Source: Xestospongia bergquistia (lineage: Eukaryota > Porifera > Demospongiae > Haplosclerida > Petrosiidae). Taken from it: a DNA stretch of 64,000 bases. The notes below the pieces were generated by a model. The model searched no databases and was not told where the DNA came from. It was given only the letters and a program-made list of their open reading frames with translations. A program made the translations under genes and the position numbers. This document shows, piece after piece, positions 41,040 to 64,000 of the stretch; the stretch's first letter is position 1, and each line of letters opens with the position of its first letter. Where the stretch lies: positions 1,116,001 through 1,180,000 of the forward strand of contig OZ014422.1 in assembly GCA_963965975.1 (NCBI GenBank), in the 5' to 3' direction.

Positions 41040-41890
41040 CATTGATTGCTAGATGTCTATAAATTACTCTTGTTGACCCAAAAGGTCTTTGTCCTTATAG
41101 TCAGTTGAGTAATAGCTTTTAACAAAAATCCTGGGGTTTGTCCAATAGGAGTGAGTGAAATTATTCATCTTCTAATTGGCAAGACCATCTTAAGGGTGTT
41201 TGGCTTCAACATTCAAGAAACTTCAGGCTCTGTACAACTCTGTTCAGGTCTGGAGGGAGGTTGTAACAAAGTCTACTCCAAACTTACTATACACATTATG
41301 CATAAAATATTCCAAGAGGCAGATTCTAAAGAAGGATTGTTGGTTGATGCTTCAAATGCTTTTAATTCCTTAAACAGACAGGCAGTGCTCAGGAATATAC
41401 AAGTCATCTGTCCTCTGTTTGTAATACTTTTAATCAACACATACCATCAGAGTTCTTGTTACACATTTCAGGCCTTGTGTGTATTTATTTAATGTTGATC
41501 ATCCTCTAACCTGTTCCTTGGGGGGGGGGGGGGGGGTTCTCTGTTACTAACACAATGGGATCAGGGATCTCTCTGAAGTTTGTCATGATGCCTGTATTGA
41601 ATCTCTACTACATTGGGAAATCTCTATATTTCAAGAGACCAAACAAAAACCATGTGGCAAGATTGGATATGAAGGCAAGAGGTGTCTGGGGCATACATGA
41701 ACAAACTGCATGTTTCAATATGAGGATATTTAACCCAAATGCTCCATCTTATATAAATACTTCCTTGAACATGTGTTATAGAGGACACAAGCATGAGAAA
41801 CAACAACATGATAGAGAAATGAAAAATGGGTCCTTCAAACCATTTGTTTTTAGCATATCCAGTAGAATGAGTAGAGCGGCAACCTGAGCC
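41040..41890 (+). mobile_element. Reverse-transcriptase retroelement relic, copy A
   Basis: Pieces read in order: NKNPGVCPIGVSEIIHLLIG, ILRVFGFNIQETSGSVQLCS, GLLVDASNAFNSLNRQAVLR and CPLFVILLINTYHQSS. These match the palm region of an RT family frequent in sponge and cnidarian genomes (consensus LLVDASNAFNxLNR). A 17-G run (41520-41536) follows, then a later domain: LDMKARGVW, MRIFNPNAPSY and FKPFVFSISSRMSRAA, matching the element's C-terminal nuclease-like region. Frameshifts, stops and a missing RT catalytic segment show it is dead. It interrupts a kinase-type receptor remnant. Confidence 0.7.
41520..41536 (+). repeat. Poly-G run (17 nt)
   Basis: An uninterrupted G homopolymer in otherwise AT-rich DNA, at the junction between the two retained parts of the retroelement relic. 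Length is prone to sequencing error. Confidence 0.9.
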
Positions 41891-42207
41891 CACAAATAAT
41901 TGTCATCCCTATTATCCTCTAAATGAAATGAGCCTTATAGCATTGCTATCAGTTGGTTGAGACGCTGTCCCTCATTCTCCTTGCTCTGGTCAGCAATTTA
42001 TGTTCAATAGGATCCCAAGGAGAGGTAATGAAAACCCTCACATTATATTGAACTTAATTATACAGGAGGGCAAAGTACCTCATCTAAACAACTAATTTTT
42101 CTTCTTCTTCTGAATCATATAATACTCTATTCTTTATTATGGCTATTTGTTACTAGTTATTATGTTTCTACAATTACAATTATCATTTCTACTTATAAAA
42201 AATGAAA

Positions 42208-42587
42208 GGTAAAATATAAAGTATATAATGAGTAATGATATGAGATCATAGATAATAGATTCTGGTTATTGTCTTTGTCCTCCTCCTGGTTGTCCCAGAA
42301 CTATCTATAAGATAATGATACAATGTTGGTAAGAGTCTGTATATTGTACTACTACTACTTGATAATATGTGTACATCAATGACAGGCATCAAGACATTTC
42401 TAGTCATCCTACATTTGTCAAGTTGGTATCAGATCTATCTCAAGCTGATGTTAAACCCCTCAGTAGTCTATTGTCTAATGAAGACAAGACCTGTAGTCCA
42501 GAGAGTCCAGAGTGTCCAATACTAGGAGGGCCATTAGATACTGGCGATAACCCCTATACAGATTTACAAAGAATGTATCACTGTTGA
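42208..42587 (+). pseudogene. Orphan kinase 3' exons (relic A)
   Basis: Remains of exons 16 and 17 of an RTK: SGYCLCPPPGCPRTIYK-like, a donor after caatgttg, then HQDISSHPTFVKLVSDLSQA to the terminal QRMYHC and stop. A small insertion gives SPECPILGG. No N-lobe or catalytic exons precede it; the retroelement relic stands in their place. Confidence 0.8.
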
Positions 42588-42713
42588 CACTAAATCAGAT
42601 GTTCATAATGTTGTCACAACTGTCAGTAGTAGTTTTGTATTTGTCAATAACCCCATAGACACTTCAAAGTATTCAACTCACCTCATACTAGCAGAAATTG
42701 AATGAACAAAGAT

Positions 42714-43660
42714 ATGATAGAACACTGTAACAGTCACTGGTCACTGATCTTTTTTTTACTGTTGTATACAATCAAGTCAAGTAAGTCCAGAAATAAAGTT
42801 AATAGAATTATAACATTTAATATATGTAGGCTATGTTGAACCTGCTGTCTGTACAGAGAGTTTCATGGACTTCGACTTGATTAAATATAGAGCAAAGACA
42901 GTAGGTATCAGTAAAAAGGGGTATAATTTAAATAATGAAATCAGACTCCTCACAGAATATCAGTTTAACTGTTCATTAACAACTATTACCAGTGTTATTG
43001 TGGGAGGTGACCCTTAGGACACCAAATAATAATCGTCAATTATTTCCTAGTGTTCAAATCTGGAGACCTCAATGTAATCGACCTAATCGATATTATCGTG
43101 TTCTAGAGACTGAGAGAACAATATACTATTCAACTAATAATGTCAGTACTAATGGAGTGTTTGAATATCCTCTGGATCCACCCATACCAGTACAAAGTGG
43201 AAATATATTAGCTATATCACAACCTTCTCAAGAGAACAGTACTTTTAGAGTTTATTACATACAAGGTGTTGTTAATTTTGATAGTTATGTGCACTTAAAT
43301 TTTTCATATAATGCTGATTTATCTGGTAGTCCAATTACTAGTGATTTGATATTAGTCTATCCTATAACTGGTGAGTTATATCATATATACTAAACTATTA
43401 TGATCTGTTATGTCATTAGATGGAGCTTGTGTTCATAGTTCAATAAATGCTACAGTCATCAAGGAGAATGCTCTACTGATACATAAAGTTAGACAGGCAG
43501 GAGATAGAAGACAGTATATATATCCAGAGATGAAGTTCTCATGTAATGGTAGTGTTATAAAATGGATCTATGGAGCTGTAGATCAAAACAGATCTACAGG
43601 AGACTTACTTTAGTGTTCATGTACAAAGAATGTATCACTGTTGACACTAAATCAATTAAG
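42714..43660 (+). pseudogene. Receptor unit 6: broken D1-D2 copy fused to a kinase 3' end
   Basis: The signal exon (42714-42780) and D1 (from 42830) are recognisable. D1 has an extra C in ggtgacccttagg (about 43013) that shifts the frame, while the remainder is open. D2 begins at 43420 but breaks after RSTGDL at about 43609 and joins the end of a kinase last exon (gtacaaagaatgtatcactg) and its 3' flank. Stalk, helix and tail are lost. D1 loop 1 is QCNRPNRYYRVLE, like unit 3. Confidence 0.85.
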
Positions 43661-43770
43661 ACAGATGTTGTCACAACTGTCAGTAGTAGTTTTTTAATTG
43701 TCAATAACTCCATAGACACTTCAAAGTATTCAACTCACCTCATATCAGCAGAAATTGAATGAACAAAGAT

Positions 43771-45784
43771 ATGATAGAACACTGTAACAGTCACTGGTCA
43801 CTGATCTTTCTTTTACTGTTGTATACAATCAAGTCAAGTAAGTACAGAAATAATGTTAATAGAATTATAACATTTAATATATGTAGGCTATGTTGAACCT
43901 GCTATCTGTACAGAGAGGTTCATGGACTTTGACTTGATTAAATATAGAGCAAAGACAGTAGGTATCAGTAAAAAGGGGTATAATTTAAGTAATGAAATTA
44001 GAATCCTCACAGAATATCAATTTAACTGTTCATCAACAACTATTACCAGTGTTATTGTGGGAGGTGACCTTAAGATACCAAATAATAATCATCAGTTATT
44101 TCCTAGTGTTCAGATCTGGAAATCTATACCTAGGGTACATAATCAATATCATCTTGACCCAAGCAGTGAGAGAACTATATACTATTCAACTAATAATGTC
44201 AGTACTAATGGAGTGTTTGAATATCCTCTGGATCCACCCATACCAGTACAAAGTGGAGATATATTAGCTATATTACAACCTCATCAAGAGAACAGCAGTT
44301 TTAGAGTTTATTACATACAAGGTGTTGTTAATTTTGATAGTTATGTCCACTTAAATTTTCCACATGCTGCTGATTTATCTGGTAATCCAATTACTAGTGA
44401 TTTGGTATTAGTCTATCCTATAACTGGTGAGTTATATCATATATACTAAACTATTGTGATCTGTTATGTCATTAGATGGAGCTTGTGTTAGTAGTTCAAT
44501 AAATGCTACAGTCATCAAGGAGAAAGCTCTACTGATATATGAAGTTAGACAGGCAGGAGATAGAAGACAGTATATATATCCAGAGATGAAGTTCTCATGT
44601 AATGGTAGTGTTACAAAATGGATCTATGGAGCTGTAGATCAAACAGATCTACAGGAGACTTACCTGAACTCCAAATATGGCGTCAAACTGGTCCTACTAG
44701 TTACAATAAACAAGGATCTAGTTTAGTTACTGCTAATATATCAATAGCTCCTAATGTCTACAAGTATTATTCTGTAACTCCACTTGAATTCCAAGAGGGA
44801 GATATATTTGGAGTTCATATACCTGATGATAATAATAGTCAACTATCTTTATATGAACAAAGAGAGAGTGGACCACTTAATTTATATATTAATAATGAAG
44901 TAAATTCACCTGCTCCTTTAACAATAAATGAAATACTTACAACAGATGAGGCAAATAATTTTCCTCTAGTTACAGTCATAATAAGTATGTTAATATAATG
45001 TGTAATACTATTATCACTTCTTATAAATATAGGTATTAATACAGAGATAGTATCAATGAATGTTTTATCAGTTATTTATTATAACTACACAGGTACTAGT
45101 TATCCTTTGACATCACTTCCTACATTAAGTTCTGCAGTCACTGTGATACTCTCTAGCTCACCTTCAAGTAGTATGACTACAACAGGTGTGCGTTTATATT
45201 GTATAATATAATTTTCTTCTTATATAGGTATTAGTACGGAGATAAAATCTTTGACAACTATCCCAAGTAAGTATTTTATGTTTTCAGTTATTTATTATAG
45301 CTACATAGGTACTAGTCATCCCTTAACATCAGACACCACTAGTCTCCTCATTTCATATGAAATGACCTCAAGTACCAGCAACATATTATCATCATTTACT
45401 ACTACCTCTATTAACTTGATATTATCTAGTTCATCTACTACAAGTGTTATATCTTTGTCTACATCTTTCTCACTTCCTACACTAACCACTAGGGATATGT
45501 TAACATCTCCAACTCCTTCTATACCAATTGGAACACCATCTCCTAACACACAGTTACTATTGGTTGTAGTAATGCTACTTATCATTATAGTAGTAATTAT
45601 TTTCCTCATTATTATAATACTGGTATGTATATGTCTACTGTTTACTAGATACAAGAAGACAGTATCATTATATGATGATTTCATCACTACAAAGGTTGTT
45701 CCTTTTACTTCAAACCCTTCATATGTACCTACTAGTAACAGCCTTACTAACAATGATGGTAGCAATGGTAACACAACACAATAG
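43771..45784 (+). pseudogene. Receptor unit 7: short-tail receptor with 1-bp deletion and clipped tail
   Basis: Exons as in unit 3: 43771-43837, 43887-44426, 44476-44984, 45033-45185, 45228-45266 and 45309-45784. D2 is 509 nt instead of 510 because gatcaaaacag became gatcaaacag near 44640, which shifts the frame. The tail is also cut: it stops after NDGSNGN, removing the YMEI, YKSV, NPAY and FDYDYI elements, by a deletion between two similar ggtaacaca/gataacaca sequences. Everything else (signal, D1, stalk, helix) is open. If the missing base is an assembly error, the gene would encode a clipped receptor with only YDDD and YVPT motifs. Confidence 0.75.
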
Positions 45785-46769
45785 CCATTTCCACATACAC
45801 TCTATATTGTATAGTTTATATAATAATTATGTATTGTTTAATAATTTATACTAATAAACTGATAATATAAGTATTCATATATATGTGTTCTAGATTTATG
45901 ATAAATGTTTATTGTGGGAAATTGTGATTTGTTTTACTTATAATTAAAAATAAATACTAATTATGTTGTAATTAATATATAATAAAGACTTAAGTCATTA
46001 TCTATAGTACAGTATATTCTAGTCATTTATTATATTCAGTCTCTATTTTGTATATTATATATCATATTGTATTAACAAGAATATTATCATTATGTATAGA
46101 TGTGTGTGTGTGTACTTTATACTCATAATTGAGGCAGTCGTGGCATTTGTAGAGAGATAAATTAAGGTAACTAGATGAGTTATATGTACTGTAGTTATTG
46201 TTACTAGTAAGTAGTGTGTCTGACCATTGATAAAACACACCGTCATTTTGAAGGATCATATGTAGTTCTTTACACAATACATTCTGATACTCAATTTCAC
46301 AGATCTCTTTACAATGTTCTAATTGTATAGTATTTAGTACTAAAAAGATTATGACATCATATCAATATATGGTACAATGTCACTGAAGTTAGGAATGTAG
46401 TAGAATTATTGAAAGTGATCATTTAATGTAAATATAGAATTAAAGCTATACAAAGAAATTTGTGCAAAACATTCTCTAAATGTTTACTGAAATCTTACAC
46501 TATCTTATTGTGTAGAGTTTTATTGATAATGAGTTTGGAGTAGACTTTGTTACAATCATTTATTTGTATGAGAATGACATATCTAGAAATAACAAAATAG
46601 TGAGTATTTTTAGTTGCTCTTATCATATTCCTATTGTTAATTTGTTTACAGTAAGCTATTACAGCAATGTACTGAGAGGTTTATGGAGTTAGGATTATTA
46701 AACTTCAATTAGAATAGATTTCATTAGAATTATATATTCTATATTAAAACTATGCACTGGAGATCATTT
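45785..46769. other. 3' flank and spacer after unit 7
   Basis: Short-tail 3' UTR (aataaac near 45854, aataaag near 45980), then spacer sequence shared with the flanks of units 1, 2, 5 and 11. No intact gene. Confidence 0.5.
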
Positions 46770-47108
46770 TAGTATATGAGGTTGGTAGATTCTGGTTATA
46801 GTCTTCCTCCTCCTCCTGGTTGTCCCAGACCTATCTATAAGATGATGATACAATGTTGGTAAGAGTGTATATATTGTACTACTACTACTTGATAATATGT
46901 GTACACCAATGACAGGCATCCAGAAACTTCTAGTCGTCCTACATTTGTCAAGTTGGTATCAGATCTATCTCAAGCTGATGTTGAACTCCTAAGTAGTCCA
47001 TTATCTAATGAAGACGAGACCTGTAGTCCAGAGAGTCCAGTACTTGGAGGTCCACTAGATACTGGACATAACCTCTATATAGATTTGCAGAGAATATATC
47101 ACTGTTGA
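46770..47108 (+). pseudogene. Orphan kinase 3' exons (relic B)
   Basis: Exon 16-like sequence (SGYSLPPPPGCPRPIYKMMI), donor after caatgttg, acceptor atgacag, then the last exon HPETSSRPTFVKLVSDLSQA through NLYIDLQRIYHC and stop. The frame of the last exon is intact, but there are no upstream kinase exons; a short-tail unit precedes it. Confidence 0.85.
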
Positions 47109-47279
47109 CAACTTGATATTAAATGGATTACTATTCGTTCTTAAAACAGATGTCCATAATGTTTTTATAATTGTCAGTTGTAGTCTTATTATAGTATTAT
47201 ATTATTTATAAACTTTTTTGACTCTTCAAAGTATTCCACTGATAATTACCTCATGTTAATAAATTCAATGAACAAAGAT

Positions 47280-47907
47280 ATGATGGAACACTGTAACAGT
47301 CACTGGTCACTGATCTTTCTTTTACTGTTGTATACAATCAAGTCAAGTAAGTACAGAAATAATGTTAATAGAATTATAACATTTAATATATGTAGGCTAT
47401 GTTGAACCTGCTGTCTGTATAGAGAGGTTCATGGACTTTGACTTGATTAAATATAGAGCAAAGACAGTAGGTATCAGTAAAAAGGGGTATAATTTAAGTA
47501 ATGAAACCAGACTCCTCACAGAATATCAGTTTAACTGTTCATCAACAACTATTACCAGTGTTATTGTGGGAGGTGACCTTAGGACACCAAATAATAATCA
47601 TCAGTTATTTCCTAGTGTTCAGATCTGGAAATCTGTACCTAGGCATCCTAATCAATATCATCTTGATCCAAGTAGTAAGAGAACTATATACTATTCAACT
47701 AATAATGTCAGTACTAATTGAGTGTTTGAATATCCTCTGGATCCACTTATAACAGTACAAAGTGGAGATATATTAGCTATATCACAACCTTCTCAAGGGA
47801 ACAGTATTTTTAGAGTTTATTACATACAAGATGTTGTTAATTTTATAATTTTAATAGTGTATATATGTCTACTGTTTACTAGATATAAGAAGATAGTATC
47901 ACTATAG
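47280..47907 (+). pseudogene. Receptor unit 8: short pseudogene
   Basis: The signal exon (47280-47346) and D1 exon (from 47396) are recognisable, with D1 loop 1 SVPRHPNQYHLDPS. A G-to-T change creates a TGA in the VSTNG motif at about 47719. D1 then runs to VVNF and jumps directly to the end of a short-tail helix exon (VYICLLFTRYKK) and a stop. D2, stalk and tail are missing. Confidence 0.9.
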
Positions 47908-48186
47908 TATTGTGTTGCAGAAAGACATTATATCAATATATGGTATAATGTCATTGAAGTTAATAATGTATTTTGTAGTAGACTTATTGATATGATCATT
48001 TAGTTTTAATGTAGATTTAAAATTAATGATACACAAAGAAAATTATGTAACACAGTTGACACTAAAGCACGGATGTTCATAATGTTGTCACAGCTGTCAG
48101 TAGTAATTATGTAATTTTCAATAACTCCATAGATACTTCAAAGTGTTCAACTGACCTCATGTCAGCAGAAATTGAATGACAAAGAT

Positions 48187-56460
<8,274 letters not shown>

Positions 56461-56628
56461 CAACTTGCATTAAACCATTAAACCAGTTATGGCTCATTCT
56501 TAAGACATATGTCCACAATGTTGTCGTAACTGTCAATTGTAGTTTTTTAATTATGTTTATTATCTTTTTGACACTTCAAAGTGTTCCACTGATAATTACC
56601 TCATGTTAGTAAGTTCAATGACAAAGAT

Positions 56629-57417
56629 ATGATGGAACACTGTAACAGTCACTGGTCACTGATCTTTCTTTTACTGTTGTATACAATCAAGTCAAGTGTG
56701 TCCAGAAATAATGTAAATAGAATTATAACATTTAATATATGTAGGCTATGTTGAATCTGGTATCTGTACAGAGAGGTTCATGGACTTTGACTTGATTAAA
56801 TATAGAGCAAAGACAGTAGGTATCAGTAAAAAGGGGTATAATTTAAGTAATGAAATAAGACTCCTCACAGAATATCAGTTTAACTGTTCATCAACAACTA
56901 TTACCAATGTTATTGTGGGAGGTGACCTTATGACATCAAATAGTAGTCATCAATTATTTCCTAGTCTTCAAATATAATCAATATGATCTTGTTTTAGACA
57001 GTAAAAAAGTAAACTAAATTCACCTGTTCATTTAACAATGAATGGAATGCTTACAACAGACAAGGCAAAGGATTTTCTTTAGTCATAGTCATCAGACACA
57101 TCTTCCTCACTTCCTCTATCAATCAATATGATTGAACTTATTCTTTTTCAGTTAAGACACCTCCCCCATTGGTTGTAATATTACCATTTATTATTATAGT
57201 AGTAATTATTTCCCTCATTATAATACTGGTGTGTATATGTCTACTGTTTACTAGATATAAGAAGACAGTCACGTCAACAAACTCTTCATATGTACCTACT
57301 AGTAACAATCCTACTGATATAATGATGGTAGTAATGGTACTAGATAGGAGAAGACAGTATCACTATAGTATTGTGTTGCAAAAGACATCATGTCAATATA
57401 TGGTACAATGTCATTGA
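56629..57417 (+). pseudogene. Receptor unit 11: short-tail receptor pseudogene (duplicate of unit 5)
   Basis: Has the same stop after SLQI (about 56975), the same D1-D2 deletion and the same clipped tail (RYKKTVTSTNSSYVPT) as unit 5. In addition the intron 1 donor is changed from gtaagt to gtgtgt at 56696, so the signal exon would not splice normally. Confidence 0.9.
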
Positions 57418-58164
57418 AGTTAATAATGTATTTTGTAGTAGACTTATTGATATGATTATTTAGTTTTAATGTAGATTTAAAATTAATGCTACACAAAGAA
57501 AATTGTGTTAACATACAAAACATTTTTTTACATTTGTTTACTGGAATCTTACACTATCCAGTTTTCATTGATAGTAAGTTTGAAGTAGACTTTGTTACAA
57601 TCATTTATTTGTATAAGAATTATACAGTTAAGATATACCAGAGTAGTGTGTATTATTTGTTGTTCTTATCATCTTCCTATTGTTAATTTTTTAAAACTAA
57701 CTTAAAGCTATTACAATACAGCAATGTACTGAGAGATTTATGGAGTTAGGATTATTGAACTTTACAGCAATGAGAATAGACTTCAGTAGAAATTAAAGTC
57801 AAGAGGTAAAAAATAAAGTAGATAATAAGTAATGATGTGAGATTATTATTATTTTTAGTGTATAGTTGAAGCTGGTCTGAGAATAATTGATAGTAAGTGT
57901 AAGAATGACAAACTAGATATCAATGATCCTATACAACTAGATGCTATTGATTCATCCTTTGTAACAGTATGAGACATTTTAAAGAGAAGCTTCCTATTTC
58001 AAAACTGTCATGAATACCTCATGTACTCAGGCTGTCCATCTATGGTATTTGATCCTGTCAGTCTTACTCCATATGGAGAGAATGCTGGTCCTAAGATTCA
58101 CATGGATGGAAAAGAATATGCCTATCCTTTAATAAATCTTTCTCAGATCTCTGTAACAGTGTAG
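57418..58164. other. Spacer after unit 11
   Basis: Matches 40286-41039. The exon-like stretch at about 57859-57968 stays open here (CIVEAGLRIIDSKCKND…AIDSSFVTV). Its origin is unknown. Confidence 0.4.
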
Positions 58165-58400
58165 CATTGATTGCTAGGTGTCTATAAATTACTCTTGTTG
58201 ACCCAAAAGGTCTTTGTCCTTATAGTCAGTTGACTAATAACTTTCAACAAAAATCCTGGGTCAGTGGGTGAAATCATTCATCTTGTAATTGTCTTAAGGG
58301 TGTTTGGCTTCAACATTCAAGAAACTTCAGGCTCTATACAACTCTGTTCAGGTCTGGAGGGAGGTTGTAACAAAGTCTACTCAAAACTTACTATACACAT
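58165..58400 (+). mobile_element. Retroelement relic, copy B (internally deleted)
   Basis: Reads VLRVFGFNIQETSGSIQLCS and GCNKVYSKLTIHI as in copy A, then jumps directly to sequence beyond the element's 3' part (cccaaggagaggtaatgaca). The DASNAFNSLNR segment, the poly-G run and the nuclease-like part are gone. Confidence 0.75.
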
Positions 58401-58589
58401 CCCAAGGAGAGGTAATGACAACGCTCACATTATATTGAACTTAATTATACATGAGGGCAAAGTACCTCATCTAAACAACTAATTTTTCTTCTTCTGAATC
58501 ATATAATACTCTATTCTTTATTATGGCTATTTGTTACTAGTTATTATGTTTCTACAATTACAATTATCATCTCTACTTATAAAAAATGA

Positions 58590-58981
58590 GAGGTAAAATA
58601 TAAAGTATATAATGAGTAATGATATGAGATCATTTTAGTGTATGAGATAATAGATTCTGGTTATTGTCTTCCTCCTCCTCCTGGTTGTCCCAGAACTATC
58701 TATAAGATGATGATACAATGTTGGTAAGAGTGTATATATTGTACTACTACTACATGATAATATGTGTACATCAATGACAGGCATCAAGACATTTCTAGTC
58801 ATCCTACATTTATCAAGTTGGTATCAGATCTATCTCAAGCTAATGTTAAGCTCCTCAGAGTCTATTGTCTAATGAAGACAAGACCTGTAGTCCAGAGAGT
58901 CCAGAGTGTCCAATACTAGGAGGGCCATTAGATACTGGCGATAACCTCTATACAGATTTACAAAGAATGTATCACTGTTGA
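58590..58981 (+). pseudogene. Orphan kinase 3' exons (relic C)
   Basis: Exon 16-like CPPPPGCPRTIYK region, donor, then last-exon sequence HQDISSHPTFIKLVSDLSQA. A 2-bp loss in ctcctcagagtctattg shifts the frame before the remaining NLYTDLQRMYHC-like end. It is the counterpart of relic A. Confidence 0.8.
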
Positions 58982-59112
58982 CACTAAATCAATTAAGACA
59001 GATGTTCATAATGTTGTCACAACTGTCAGTAGTATTTTTTTGTCAATAACTCCATAGACACTTCAAAGTATTCCACTGACCCCATGTCAGCAGAAATTCA
59101 ATCAACAAAGAT

Positions 59113-63660
<4,548 letters not shown>

Positions 63661-63689
63661 CAACCTGACATAAAAGCAATTCTATTTAT

Positions 63690-64000
63690 TCTTAAGACAG
63701 ATGTCCATAATTTTTGTATAATTGTCAGTTGTAGTTTTAATTATATATATAACACTTCAAATTATTCTTCTGATAATTACTTCATGTTAGTAGAAATTCA
63801 ATGAACAAACTGTAACAGTCATTTGTCAGTGATTAGTCCAGAAATAATGTGAATTGAATTATAAAATTTAATATGTTTAGTGTTTGCTGAGCCTGTTGAC
63901 TGTACAGAGACGTTTATGGACTTTGACTTGATTAAATAGATTCTGATTAGAGCAATGACACTAGGCATTAGTGAAAATGACAATAATTTAAGTAATGAAA
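63690..64000 (+). pseudogene. Receptor unit 13: decayed start of a further unit (runs off window)
   Basis: The upstream block is recognisable (cagatgtccataat, gtcagttgtag) but the signal exon is mostly deleted (gtaacagtcatttgtcagtg joined to attagtccagaaataatg). D1 starts with DCTETFMDFDLIK, then an inserted agattctgatt introduces a stop before LGISENDNNLSNE. A pseudogene at least at its 5' end. Confidence 0.8.

Larger units (their letters stand above)
39334..42587 (+). repeat. Segmental duplication, copy A
   Basis: This block (short-tail pseudogene, spacer, retroelement relic, orphan kinase 3' exons) is collinear with 56461-58981. Long stretches are nearly identical, for example the region after each complete kinase stop (caacttgcattaaaccatta onward). 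Copy A has about 0.7 kb of retroelement sequence that is missing from copy B. Confidence 0.85.
56461..58981 (+). repeat. Segmental duplication, copy B
   Basis: Collinear with 39334-42587 but about 0.7 kb shorter because the middle of the retroelement relic is deleted. The shared lesions in unit 5 and unit 11 show it was copied after those breaks arose. Confidence 0.85.

Noticed and set aside
41151-41492. A receptor-related or host gene with DASNAFNSLNR
   Set aside because: The motif belongs to a retroelement reverse transcriptase, and the frame is broken and partly deleted in the duplicate copy.

Overview
The window looks like nuclear DNA of an early-branching animal, most likely a demosponge such as Amphimedon. 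It is AT-rich, has many introns of about 50-100 bp, and carries an animal-type proteasome activator gene and a tandem array of receptor tyrosine kinases (RTKs) with an ectodomain I cannot assign to a named family. Species assignment is inference; large RTK expansions in Amphimedon are established knowledge.

Left part (1-23.8 kb): the last exon of a coiled-coil protein (+), then about 5.4 kb without a recognisable gene. Next come a divergent pyridoxamine-phosphate-oxidase-like gene and a decayed second copy (both -). A long, many-exon PSME4/PA200 proteasome activator gene (-) fills 7.9-20.7 kb, with a tRNA-Ser(GCT) gene and a 90-bp minisatellite in its introns. A four-exon gene for an unassigned ubiquitin-like-domain protein (-) follows at 21.1-23.8 kb.

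Boundary (23.8-25.3 kb): simple repeats, a scrap of an RTK last exon and a scrap of a retroelement C-terminus.

Right part (25.3-64 kb, +): a head-to-tail array of about 13 related receptor units. The basic plan is a signal-peptide exon, ectodomain D1, ectodomain D2, a Ser/Thr-rich stalk and a transmembrane helix. One of two outputs follows: a short tyrosine-rich tail with an NPAY motif and no kinase (units 1, 2, 3, 7), or a full tyrosine kinase spread over 12 exons (units 4, 9, 10, 12). Units 4 and 12 are complete RTKs of 992 and 1016 aa. Units 1, 2 and 3 are complete kinase-less receptors of 554, 556 and 627 aa. Unit 9 has lost its C-lobe by fusing with unit 10, which in turn lacks its signal exon and promoter block. 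Units 5, 6, 8, 11 and 13 are pseudogenes. Orphan kinase 3' exons and retroelement relics lie between them.

Within the array, introns and flanks are nearly identical between units. Two short loops in D1 differ strongly and appear to be reshuffled between units. This suggests a recognition-receptor family with paired signalling and kinase-less outputs, evolving by duplication, gene conversion and local diversification. A role in allorecognition or immunity is inference only.
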